Shown: positions 21,681 through 39,010 of the stretch, piece after piece
How the letters are laid out: each line of letters opens with the position of its first letter
Position numbering within the stretch: position 1 is the first letter of the stretch
Source: Leuctra nigra
Lineage: Eukaryota > Arthropoda > Insecta > Plecoptera > Leuctridae
Length of the DNA stretch: 64,000 nucleotides
NCBI GenBank assembly: GCA_934045905.1
Contig: OW203762.1
Location: forward strand, 52,477,411 to 52,541,410
Reading direction: 5' to 3'
The notes under the pieces: generated by a model
Databases searched by the model: none
The model's input: only the letters and a program-made list of their open reading frames with translations
Told to the model about the DNA's origin: nothing
Program-made: the position numbers and the translations under genes

Positions 21681-21935
21681 TATTATGTTGTATTTGTTTC
21701 TTTTTATTGTATTGAATCATTCTCATTTTATATTCGTTTATTTTATATAGTAATATGTGCTGTATTTGTTTCCATTTATTGGATTGAATCATTATCATTT
21801 TATATTCGTTTATTTTTTATATAAATAACAATATGTGCTGTATTTGTATCCATCTATTGTATTGATTCATTCTCATTTTACATTCATTTATTTTTTAAAG
21901 CAATAATAATATGTGCTGTATTTGTTCCCTTTTAT
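21681..21935. repeat. About 77-bp A+T-rich tandem repeat, 3.3 copies
   Basis: GTGCTGTATTTGTTTCCATT-type units start near 21687, 21759, 21837 and 21914, each with TTTATATTCGTTTATTTT further on. It lies 150 bases after the 12-bp minisatellite. Confidence 0.85.
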
Positions 21936-22365
21936 TATCTTAGAACATTCTGTACTGATGTATTTTGTTGTTTCTTTTTAAAATCCTCTGATTATTCTCT
22001 CTTTAGTATTGATATTTCCAGCGTTTGCAAATAGCCTGACTTGAGGTTGACGGGAAAAGTCAAGTGTCTCGATATAAAGCACATTATTAATTCATCAATT
22101 AAACCTCTTGATGGCAGTTTGGTTAGGGTCACAAGTCGGTAAATTATACCTTCAGCATCGAGAGCTTTGTTCAAATTGATGAAAGAGGTTTAAATCAACA
22201 TTCAGAATACAGAGTTATTATTGAGTTATCAGCCGCGTATTTTATTAGGTCTTAATTTCGTAACGATTGTTATGTCATTAAGAGATTTATTGTCGTTTGT
22301 TATTGGCAAAACCTCTGTGCAAATCGTCCCACAGATCTCTGCGGCTCGAGTAGTACAATGCTTCC

Positions 22366-28718
<6,353 letters not shown>

Positions 28719-29722
28719 GCCAGATGTACCCACATTCTACTTAGTGCATGTGTCAGTAAAATGCATGGCTCGCTGGCAGAGCGTTGCCTGGCAACGGAAC
28801 TGTCTTCTCTCATATTTGTGCCAGATGTACCCACATTCTACTTAGTGCATGTGTCAGTAGAGTACATGGCTCGCTGGCACAGCGTTGCCTGGCAACGGAA
28901 CTGTCTTCTCTCATATTTGTGCCAGATGTACCCACATTCTACTAGTGCATGTGTCAGTAGAGTACATGGCTCGCTGGCACAGCGTTGCCTGGCAACGGAA
29001 CTGTCTTCTCTCATATTTGTGCCAGATGTACCCACATTCTACTTAGTGCATGTGTCAGTAGAGTGCATGGCTCGCTGGCACAGCGTTGCCTGGCAACGGA
29101 ACTGTCTTCTCTCATATTTGTGCCAGATGTACCCACATTCTACTTAGTGCATGTGTCAGTAGAGTACATGGCTCGCTGGCACAGCGTTGCCTGGCAACGG
29201 AACTGTCTTCTCTCATATTTGTGCCAGATGTACCCACATTCTACTAGTGCATGTGTCAGTAGAGTACATGGCTCGCTGGCACAGCGTTGCCTGGCAACGG
29301 AACTGTCTTCTCTCATATTTGTGCCAGATGTACCCACATTCTACTTAGTGCATGTGTCAGTAGAGTGCATGGCTCGCTGGCACAGCGTTGCCTGGCAACG
29401 GAACTGTCTTCTCTCATATTTGTGCCAGATGTACCCACATTCTACTAGTGCATGTGTCAGTAGAGTACATGGCTCGCTGGCACAGCGTTGCCTGGCAACG
29501 AAGTGTCTTCTCTCATATTTGTGCCAGATGTACCCACATTCTACTAGTGCATGTGTCAGTAGAGTGCATGGCTCGCTGGCACAGCGTTGCCTGGCAACGG
29601 AACTGTCTTCTCTCATATTTGTGCCAGATGTACCCACATTCTACTAGTGCATGGTTCAGTAGAGTGCATGGCTCGCTGGTACAGCGTTGCCTGGTAACGG
29701 AACTGTCTTCTCTCATATTTGT
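28719..29722. repeat. About 101-bp satellite, ten copies, each with an RFX X-box
   Basis: Units start at 28719, 28820, 28921, 29021, 29122, 29223, 29323, 29424, 29523 and 29623 (period 99-101). Each contains GTTGCCTGGCAAC (first at 28783, then 28884, 28984, 29085, 29186, 29286, 29387, 29487, 29586). The last, at 29686, reads GTTGCCTGGTAAC. This fits the RFX X-box form GTNRCC-N-RGYAAC. Copies with and without one T in CTTAGTG alternate, which suggests duplication of a higher-order block. Open frames on both strands here come from the repeat. Confidence 0.9.
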
Positions 29723-29840
29723 GACAATGCACTTATAGTTAACAATAACAGCAGAGCAGAGACAATCTGGGTGAACCTATCGGGATTAATCACAAATCGA
29801 ACGCTAGTACATGTTAGGATTAGCCTGACCCGTGTACCAG

Positions 29841-29897
29841 TATAATGCAGTCAAGGATTTGCATAGTTCAGTGTCATGATTTTGTCCATAATATTAG
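29841..29897 (+). promoter_or_regulatory. Candidate core promoter and tiny first exon after the X-box array
   Basis: TATAAT at 29841 and TTCAGTG with its A at 29870 are 29 bases apart, the standard TATA-initiator spacing in arthropods. A GTGAGA donor follows at 29898 after ATATTAG. The implied first exon is only 28 bases and its ATG (29876) is almost at the start site, so the exon is doubtful even if the promoter is real. Confidence 0.3.
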
Positions 29898-30050
29898 GTG
29901 AGAGCAGATATCGGGTTGGTTGCACAGAATTTACATTTCATCTGTCGTTGATCTTCATCGAATCAATCGCAGTAGATCATATTCTACAGTCGAGATTCAG
30001 GTCGTGTAGATATTCGAAAATGCTAACAATTTATAATTATATTCTAGTTC
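29898..30050. other. No gene seen
   Basis: The frame continuing from ATG 29876 to 30085 (69 residues) has no recognisable feature. Confidence 0.3.
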
Positions 30051-30226
30051 TGAATGTGATGATTATGAAAAATAAAATAAAATGAACGATGGGAAGAAGG
30101 CGGTCGTGGCCTATCGACTGATGGAAATCACGAAAAACCCGCGGTCTTGAAGTTGATCGCGGGAATCGGACCGGGACCTCCGGCCTGCAAGTCCAGAGCA
30201 TTGCCATATGAGCCAACTTGCTCCGT
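30051..30226 (-). mobile_element. tRNA-derived SINE-like element
   Basis: On the minus strand, from about 30222: AGCAAGTTGGCTCATATGGC contains an A-box (TGGCTCATATGG), followed by CTCTGGACTTGCAGGCCGGA at the anticodon-arm position. About 20 bases on, GGTCCGATTCC is a B-box with one mismatch to GGTTCGANTCC. The stem complementarity is too poor for a working tRNA. An A+T-rich ATTTTATTTTATTTT tail ends it. The identical head AGCAAGTTGGCTC recurs at 61687 on the plus strand. Confidence 0.5.
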
Positions 30227-32579
30227 TTAAAGTCTTGGTAATCGAATTCCTGTCCGTGCTTTATTATCGCAAGTTACAGTTTGAAAGTGTTCTCTTGACG
30301 TGACCGATCTATGTTTGAATAAAGAATGATCCGAGTCTGACGAAGAGTGATTCCACGCATAGAGAAAGTTATTGAAACTCGCTGAAGAATACTTCCTCAA
30401 GCTGGACCTCTGCATCGATTAGAACAGCAAACTCTTCTTACAAATATCCACACTTTTGGGATTAATGAAGCATGAACCTATATGAACCTATATGAACCCA
30501 TATGAACCGATATGGTTCATATCAAAAAATATATATACATGAACCTTTGAGCATAAGGCTTGAAGGCAAATTTTCGATTTTCAGTCACACACATTTTTAA
30601 CCATGAAATTGCAAATTGACTGATATGAGTCCAAAACATAGTTATACTGAGATTTTTTCAAAATGACTGGTTTCATAATTACAAAAGATTAGGTAAATTC
30701 AGAAACACTAGTTTTGAGCTAACATGAGGAATCATAAATTGACTCCTGACCTAGGTACTCTAAAAGCACAGAATGATATTGATCAACGTAACTTGAGAGT
30801 TTTCAAATTAAACGCCACATACTTATAAGTTAGAGCCACATACACTTTTTAATATTAATAAAATCAGTCGAGTGAATTCCCACTCTTGATGTCATAATAA
30901 AGACTGTCTCTGTCGTGGGTTGTTAAAACCCATCTAACGTCGTTGCAATGAATTTCTCCGTAGACAAGTAAATGCCTCAAAGGAGTAAAACATTTTGCTG
31001 TAAATCCGCCCAGTAGAATACTTTACAATACAGTTTTTTGTAAGGATTCCCAAGCTCATATTTGATTAATGCCTTAAAAAGTGCTTTGATGTGTAGGCGG
31101 TGCTGTACATCGTTTCTAAAGGCTGCCCAGAACAATATGCATTGTCATGTAGAAACGAAAGCAAATTGTCCCCATCGCTGCAGTCATACTCTTACTGGTG
31201 ATATTTCAAAAGCATTTTCATCGCAAAAATGATGGACGTCGGAACAGAATTATAATGAAAAGCTGCCACGAGATTATTGTTATTATTAAAACGGACACAG
31301 TAAACATTCCCCGACGAAATGCCGTATTTCGTAATTTCAATATTTGTTCTCTCATGTTAATGAATAGGTATATCAGTAATATGAATTACAGTATACGTAT
31401 TTAAAAGAGCTTTAGGTTTATTCGTTAGCAGTTCTCGAGATCTTTACACAAGGAATTAATGAAAAATATAGAGTGACAGTTGCACGACCCTTTTGGTCGA
31501 CGAAATGAACGTATTTTGCAACTGTAATTAAACGGACGGTGAAACGAGCGTTCAAATTTAAACTCTGCATCCCAATTTTACTATCTCCAGTTGTCAGGCG
31601 GTCGGCTCCATTTAGAATGTGTGATTGTTGGTGCTGGAGGAGCCCACATGTGCTGCTAATGTATGTTTAAAAAATGTTCACGTTCTAAATTTCAGCCATC
31701 TTTGTAAATCGTGAGTTCAGGTCACGTGACATCTGCGATCCCGTGACACCTCCGCCGCGACGCCGGAGCGTCTTCCGTCACGACGCCGATGAATTGATAC
31801 GCGGAAGGGAAATAAGAAATCCGAAAAGAGAACAGCTCGAGTTTATGCATCATAACATGAGAAGAGTTATTGGGACAATCATTGTTTTATGGTAGGAGAA
31901 CGATTACTAATGTGGGTTCGTAGAATGATGCAATAATATTGGAACTTTAAGTACCAAAGTTTTAACTGCACCATTTCTGGTTTTACTGAATTCATAGGTA
32001 CTATGCATAATTTACTTTATTCTCGAGAGAAATAAAGAAAACAGATAAAAGGAAAGTCAAAAAGAATATTTACATTTCCCAAAAAGAAGATCATTCGGTG
32101 TGGTTTCAATTACGCATTGTTTTACTAGTAAATCCCCAAATGCATGCGAATTCTTCGTGAATGAAGCCTGTGTCACGTGGTGTCGAAGAAAGAATGTCGT
32201 TTCGAAGGCGAGGTGACTGCGTGAGTGACGTCACACCTGCTGTCATCTTTCACGCACATAACGAACGCAGTTTTCACATTGCTCTACACTCACGCAAACA
32301 ATCCAATTTCATATGACACTCACGCACACCAGCTCACGCACTCACATCTTTACCACGGTATATTATGTAACATTTACATTAATAACAAACCTATTACAAT
32401 CCTATACCTTTGAAAGAGGTCCATGGATGGGAATAATTTTCAGCATGACGGGAGATTTCCAAACGCACCATCGAACTTGAATCAACGGTTTTCGCTCAAC
32501 TTGTATGCGCATGTGCAAATGACGCACACTCACAAAATGAGTAATACTCACATTCTGAGCAAGTACAGCAAAATAATAT
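30227..32579. other. No gene seen
   Basis: Anonymous sequence with a four-fold ATATGAACC(T/C/G) repeat and its complement near 30470-30525, a small G+C-rich patch at 31720-31790 with CACGTG-type bases, and a CRE palindrome at 32226-32233. Confidence 0.4.
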
Positions 32580-32589
32580 AATACTAATA

Positions 32590-33290
32590 TAAACTATAAA
32601 CGTTCAGTGTAACCGTTGATGAGCGAGCACCGATAAGTGCAAAACCTCGAACAGAAATTTTGTATAAACCAATTATGTTGAAATATATCATATGTACCAT
32701 ATATTTAAACCTCCTAGGTATACATACTGAAAACATATCTACTGAAATGAAAGCTCCACTCAATCAAAATTTAAATCTAAACCAAATCAAGTTTGGTTTG
32801 CAAAGTTTGCAGATCAAGGTCGATGGAGCCATAATAATCAAAATAGGTTTAATATGTAGTATTGACTGATTTGTCTGAAAATGTGTAAAATCTGATGACT
32901 TTAGTACTAATACTAAAGGTATGTAAAATCTTAACTGGATCGAAACATTCTTCATTTTTTACCAATCAGAAGATTTTTTTAAATTTTAACAAACCAAAGC
33001 AATTTCTAAACATTTGAAAAATAAAAATTAGAACAATGTTGGTCTTAATTAATAGGCAAAATTTGAATTTGATCAGACATATTTAAGACCAGTTTGATTT
33101 TTTTTAATTTTAACCAATGAACGGATTAAAAAATCAGTCTGCAAACCACAGAGTTGGTCTTTGCATGCGTCCAAAAATTCAAATCGATCGGTAAACGGTG
33201 CGACTTGCATATCGACAGTTAACAGAAGAAAAAAAAGGTCCGTATCAAAAGGGGCAAACGTAAGCGCTCGCTTCTGTTGTTTTTAATGTG
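32590..33290 (+). repeat. Dispersed repeat family A, copy 3
   Basis: It begins with GTTGATGAGCGAGCACCGAT near 32616 and runs through TTGAACC- and ATCGATCGGTAAACGGTGCG-like blocks to GTCCGTATCAAAAGG near 33238. The order of blocks is as in copies 2 and 4. Confidence 0.65.
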
Positions 33291-33751
33291 ATTCTCGTTT
33301 ACTTCATACATACACATTTATTTAAATATCACAGAAAACTCAAATTGGATTATCTAATATTTTTTCAGCTAGTGTAATTTCCTTTGATACTTTGTTTATA
33401 TGGTTTGTGTGTTGCAGTTTTGATTCGTTGATATTTTGTTCGCACACAAGGCCGTGTTGTGATTTATGGTGGAGTCCTATATTTATATGCCTATTCATTT
33501 CATACGCGGGTACGTCACATAAAAATATATTTAAAAGCTATAACTGGTGAGTCACGCGTGATCGACACAGCACGACATGGCCACTTCCATTGTCAGAGCC
33601 AAGTTGATTATACAAGTGGGAAATAGAGGTCGTCCAACGTCTTCTAAAATCGAACTTCCATGAATGAAACCTGATTTACAAGCTTCAATACAAATTTAAT
33701 GAATCCGTTGTTATGCCGTTGAACTTGCTTTGATTGACGCCGACGGAATAC
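33291..33751. other. No gene seen
   Basis: A 28-codon frame starts at ATGGCCACTTCC (33576) in fair start context, but it is too short to support. Confidence 0.35.
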
Positions 33752-34106
33752 CTACATAGTCCCTATTCTGCAACCAGTTAGCCTACAAAGTCCCTATTCT
33801 TAATCTCCAGCTAGTTTTGTAGGTGAACTGGTTAAAGAATATGACTTTGAAGGTTATGTCCCAATTCTCCAACCAGTTCGCCTACAAAGTCCCTATTCTC
33901 CAACCAGTCCGCCTACAAAGTCCCTATTCTCCAACCAGTCAGCCTACAAAGTCCCTGTTCTCCAACTAGCTAGCCTACAAAGTCCCTATTCTCTAACCAG
34001 TTCGCCTACAAAGTCCCTATTCTCTAACCAGTTCGCCTACAAAGTCCCTATTATCTAACCCGCAGTTCACTTACAAAATCCCTGTTCTCCAACTAGTTCG
34101 CCTGAA
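33752..34106. repeat. 31-bp minisatellite, about ten copies
   Basis: GCCTACAAAGTCCCTATTCT units recur at 33880, 33911, 33942, 33973, 34004 and 34035 exactly 31 bases apart, with degraded copies before (33752-33830) and after (34069, 34100). Copies are contiguous with no unique spacers, so this is not a CRISPR array. Confidence 0.9.
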
Positions 34107-34266
34107 CGTCCTAATGAATTATCATATAAACACGAAAGATTGTTCTATAAACTCTTAGAAAGTCGTCTTTCAAACGACTCGGTGTAAAATAATATCACAA
34201 TAATGCTTTAACATTACTTGCTGCTGTATAAAGAAGACAAGGAAATTGGAAAAGAATAATTGGAAA

Positions 34267-34449
34267 ATGAAAAACGTAGTTCGTGTTTTTTTCATTTTCG
34301 TCACATTAATTACGTTTATAACTTTGATGATGAAACTCAACTTCGTCATCTCGGAATTAAAAATATCAATATCAGGTAAAGAAATAGTTAGTGAAGATTT
34401 AATTAACTTGTTGTATGGTGCAGGTACTTATAGTTGGTGGTCTAGTTAG
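34267..34449 (+). CDS. Candidate small membrane or secreted protein
   Basis: From ATG 34267: MKNVVRVFFIFVTLITFITL, a strong hydrophobic signal or anchor segment, then about 40 polar residues ending YSWWSS-stop. TATAAAG lies at 34227. A CAG|GTAAAG donor at about 34376 means the frame may instead be spliced after ISIS. The A+T-rich composition makes hydrophobic frames common by chance, so support is weak. Confidence 0.25.
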   Translation: MKNVVRVFFIFVTLITFITLMMKLNFVISELKISISGKEIVSEDLINLLYGAGTYSWWSS

Positions 34450-34454
34450 ACTGG

Positions 34455-34610
34455 AGAAACCGCGGGGAGTGCAGCAGAGTGGCTAGGCAGCTCAACGCAA
34501 ACCGACTCCGGTGCCGCGGAAACCAGTACGAGTTCCATGCGGAGGAGACATGCAACTGCTGCAAATGGCAGCGGCAACTTCAATGCGGTTGCACTCGAAC
34601 TTTCGCGGTA
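34455..34610 (+). CDS. Candidate exon, unknown product
   Basis: A G+C-rich 160-base patch reads AAEWLGSSTQTDSGAAETST then SSMRRRHATAANGSGNFNAV then ALELSR, with varied, non-repetitive residues, ending at a GTACGT donor-like site (about 34612). A stop lies in frame just before, and the acceptor (GTTAG near 34450) is poor. A second reading (CRGNQYEFHAEETCNCCKWQ) is also open, so the frame is not certain. Composition differs clearly from the A+T-rich surroundings. Confidence 0.3.
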
Positions 34611-34684
34611 CGTGCAAAGTGTCACAAGAAAATCTCACCAATCATCACTATGCAATTCACACTCCTACTGAGTTTGTGTTCTAT

Positions 34685-35320
34685 AAACTATACTAGGAAA
34701 ACGCTCAGTGTAACGCGTTGATGAGCGAGCACGGATCGTGCAAATTCTCGAACCGGAAATGCGTACACAGCGCACAGAAAACATATACATCCATATTGAA
34801 TTGAAATATGATCCACTCAATCAACATAAAAGTATATGCTTTTCATCGAAACTTGAAAATAGCATCTAAGCACCCTGGTACATAAATCAAATCAGATTCA
34901 ATTCAATTGGCACTGGAAAACATTCATTTTGATACTTCATTTCTGACAGCAAATAAAAATGTCAATAAGTTCATACGTTCTTTACTGATTGGGATGAAAA
35001 TTTGTAAAAAGAAAAAAAAATTGTCTTATGACCATGCAAAAATATGAGTTTGATCAAATTTATCGAAGACTATTTTCATTTTTCAGCCTATCAGGAGATG
35101 TTTATTTAAAATTTAGCCAATCAATGGATTTCAAAAAAATTAGTGTCTGCATACAGAAAAGGTTGTCTCTACATGTGTGCAAAATTTCAGATCGATCGGT
35201 GAAACGGTGCGACTTCCATTGCTCCAGGTAACAGCCAAAAATATAAACAAACAAACAACAACAAAAAACAGAGGTCCGTGACAAAAGAGTAAAAAGGAGT
35301 CGCTCGCTCAATAACTTTTC
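34685..35320 (+). repeat. Dispersed repeat family A, copy 4
   Basis: It opens with AGGAAAACGCTCAGTGTAAC at 34695, then GCGTTGATGAGCGAGCAC, and ends with GTCCGTGACAAAAGAGTAAA near 35274. It is the clearest partner of the 10.1-kb copy. Confidence 0.7.
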
Positions 35321-38300
35321 CGGCAGCGAGTTAAATACGTCTTATAGTCCGTGTTGACATCACAAATATTATTTCTAGTGATACACGATAATGTTAAATA
35401 CTGTATTTTGATTTGAAAATCTCATTACTATTTGAATTATATTATTTGATTGGAAAAACATAATATATAAAAAGAGAGATTCCGATACCGTCAGGAATTG
35501 GCTCCACAGTGCTAAGAAATGTAAAAGAAGAAAAACAAATTTATATTTTCCATTACAACTTGACAGGAATAAATTGAATTCCTAACTATATTTCTAAAAC
35601 TATGGGGTATGCCAGTTATTTCCTAAAAACTTGTAGATATAAAAGGCGAATTGTTCAGGAAGTATTGGGATGAGGTTTGCCATGTTCGACGAGATCTGAA
35701 TAACGCATGCAACTCCGCGGTTTCAGCTCCCCAACAGAATTGCCGAGACAAAGAAAAAGTCGACCGCTTAATCGCGGACCGAAGATAGTGTTTTCTACAT
35801 GTCGTCCCCAATTTCTTTTATTTTCTGGAGACCGAGCAATGGTTGTCCCAGATGTCTCATTGAGCATTCTCTATTTGTCACAGACACCGAGTGAAGGAAA
35901 CCAACAGTGATCCTAGCGGTGCCCAACAAAAAAAATATGCCAACTCAAATGAAACGCAAGCAAACACAGTATAGCAAGAAGATTTCATGAAGAATGAAAA
36001 ACTTAATAACGGTGAATAAAGTAACATAACATTCATGAAACAATGTTATAGTATGACGCAGTCAATAAAAAGTCAGAGAATATCTTGAGTAAGATCCCGA
36101 GATATCGCGTAAAACTCGAATGGGACATTACAGTATTCCCAGTGCCATTGTCTCCCAATGATAGGATCTCAATATAGATTATTGAACCACTCCGCTCATA
36201 GCATTGATTTGCGATGCCCCACGCGCGATTCAGCACGATAGAGCTCAAGCTATCAAAGCCAGACTTCGCTTATCTATTCCTAACGTGTTGCACTTCCAGC
36301 CATATTCTAATTCACCCTAGAATAGAGGCTTTTTTGCCGTCTCGCATATTAACACCCTCCACGCACCGAGACCATAGTGCAGACATTTTAATTCACGGCT
36401 TCCTTGGCGCATGACAAGGCACTCGAAGACGAAGCTTTCTGTCTTCCTCATACTCTAAGCTGCATACTTTATAACGTCTCTCCCTCTCACTCTCTCCACT
36501 TCTCAAAGTGTCTCCACTCCATTTAGATGTATCGCCGTGCTTATCCATTAGCTCACAGTAGCAGCTCTTACCCTCCCCTCCCCGCATCCTACCCAACAGG
36601 CTCTTAATCTCCGACAAATCTAGCCGCACTGGCGCGATCTCGTGTTCAGTGTTTTAGTTATCGGATATTATGTACTGGAAAACAGCCACCTCTTACTGAC
36701 GTCACACGATCTCGACGGCTGCTGGTAGTTGGACGAGAACAAGAGCCAATAAGGAACACAACACATAACTTCGTTAAACACAGAACGGTGATAACGAGGG
36801 AAATTACTTTTCCGTAGAAGTATAGCATAAAACGCACAAGTCCTTATACCTCTCTCGGCTTTTTGATGGGCAGGGCTAATAGCTAGGTTAGAGAGAGATA
36901 GTGAGAGAGACAACGTCAGCTAAGCCAAATGGAGCTTAAAGATTTTTCAACGGAGGAGAAGATGACTGTTGGGACAGTTTTTCCCGGGGAAATTATCACC
37001 AGGGAACTATAAGCACGAAATAATAATTCACACCTCGCCGCTCATGCGCAGCTCTATCGCCACTAAACACCCACCACATTGTAACTGCAGACAGGACATA
37101 TCGCTCGATTAATTAAAGTCACGTGATTTATTCGACATAATTAATAGGTTTAAAGGGCCAGTGGGGCTCATGACGTCATAAGCTAGCCTCATGCAAGAGT
37201 AACACGTGACGTTGACAAATTGGCGATAGGCATTAACCCCACCTGTCACTTGTTGATCCATCGCTAGACGGGATTTCACTCCGTCAGACACTAGAAGTCA
37301 AATGAAAGTCGATTGCACTTAGATATGATAACAAGATTTGTGAAAATCTGATCTGTATCGAAGGAGGTTGAAAGATCAATCTTAGTCGAGTGCGTCATCG
37401 ATTTCTCCTCTCGTTTTGTCTCCTCGAAGAGCGACTGTTTCTCCGACTCTTGATGGAGCAACACGCCCACTCCACATCGCCGTCGTCCACAAAGCCGATC
37501 AACGTTATCGACCAAACTCATTGCGTTTAGCTCAAGACAAGAGGCGAATTATTGCGGGATTGGAAACGAACAAAGACACGGGAAATGGGAAATGAATCAA
37601 GAGACGACTTTTTGTTAATTAGTGTGGCTCACGTTTTGGAAAGGATGAAGCCGCATGGAGGAAATTCTGACCGTTAATTTAAAGCCTGGGTTCGAACCCT
37701 TTTCCCCCCGCGGTGAGGTGCGAGACCGCCGGGGTGGGGGAGGGGGAGGATAAGCTGATGAAGCAGAAATCAGCTAATCAATGGGGCACTTCAACCTTCA
37801 CTTCAAGACGTTGTCGTTAGATTTTATATCGAGGCGGAATTCACGAGACCGAACGTAAAGCACGCGAGAGCTCGTCAAAGAAGCGCAGAACAAAGAAGTT
37901 GATTATCAGCGAAAATATTGGCGGTTGTCGTCAATCTCTTCGAGACGCATAATCAGTCACTCTGATACGCATAATTATAAGCAGTTAAGGCTATTCCAGT
38001 GGTACCACGTGACTAAACTTATAAAACACGAAATTGGCCAAACTATTGCTCATAAGAGGAAGATAATGTATTTTCCTCATTCTATTAGTGATTCTACAAC
38101 CCACTTGACCTTTTTCGACACCAATATTTTGGTCCCGAATTTTTTTTACGAAATATTGCTGTTTCATTAAAAAAATCGCACAGACCGCAATTTTCACTCA
38201 ACAGACTTGCAAGTGGGCTCGTTGTCTTCGTTATGAAAATGCGAAGAGAATGTCGACGCTCTTTTTGTTAATAACTTGATATCTTACCTGGCCACAGGCA

Positions 38301-38694
38301 CCAATAAATAGGCGAAATTTCCGGTACATACCGACTTTATTTTAGAAAAATTGCATTTTAAATACCGAAAAAGGACGTCGACATTTCATAGGTATATGTA
38401 TTATGATTATACATGCCAAGTTTCAGGTCGCTATGTTCAACGGTTATTTAGTTCCGATTTTTTCTGTGAATCGTCTTTGACCAGTTTGGATCGTCCCGGA
38501 TATTTTTTTGACTTTCCAAAATGGGTTGATTTCGCTTAATATCGATCTCAGATGACATCTTCTTACAATATTTGCCCTGAAATTAAAATCTCATATCCCC
38601 CCTAGAATCACCTTAATTATTACCGCATAATCTGTCACAGCGTGAATAACAGACTGGATCCCGGATAGCTATGTAAGTCTGAACAACGGAAATT
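35321..38694. other. No confident gene
   Basis: Contains CRE palindromes at 36697 and 37171, a tRNA-B-box-like GGGTTCGAACCC at 37689-37700 without a convincing A-box, and a G-rich run at 37731-37749. A minus-strand frame at 37291-37521 starts in good context (MSLVDNVDRLCGRRRCGVGV) but is unsupported. GAGG|GTAAGA on the minus strand near 36570 is a good donor without a fixed exon. Confidence 0.35.
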
Positions 38695-39010
38695 CAGTCG
38701 CCGCGTGGTGTACTTTACGAGCATTACTGCGGTAGTCTTATGGCACCCTCTCTGTTTGCTTGTTTGTTGATGTTTGTTTGTTTGTATTTGTTTTTGTACA
38801 CCGATCAACCAATCGAACTGAACATTTTCACAGACACCAAATTGTAATCACGTTTATAGGTTAGAGCAAAATATTGGCATTTTGTTGAAAAGTGAATAGG
38901 TGCTACTTTTGTTCAAACACGTTTTAAAAAAAATCTTGTCATTGGGAACAATATTTTGTACACTTTTTATTTTACACATTTTCTTCTAAGTCGGCTAAAA
39001 CTTTTTTTAA
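38695..39010 (-). repeat. Dispersed repeat family A, copy 5 (inverted, partial)
   Basis: The reverse complement gives GGTGCCATAAGACTACCGCA followed upstream by a CAGTTCGATTGGTTGATCGG block. These match the end of copy 1 (AGTGCCATAAGGGTACCGTG and TCAGGTCGATTGGTTG). Confidence 0.5.

Noticed and set aside
20662..21798. 378-codon minus-strand frame and several 100-310-codon frames through the 12-bp minisatellite
   Set aside because: All are forced open by the 12-base unit; flanking residues look like translated A+T-rich noise and no splice or start signals support any of them.
30100..30226. Functional tRNA gene on the minus strand
   Set aside because: A- and B-boxes are present, but the anticodon and acceptor stems do not pair well, so a SINE head is the better reading.
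33752..34106. Possible CRISPR-like array of 31-bp repeats
   Set aside because: Copies are directly contiguous with no unique spacers, and the genome is eukaryotic.
37625..37700. tRNA gene around GGGTTCGAACCC
   Set aside because: No matching A-box at the right distance and no cloverleaf on either strand.
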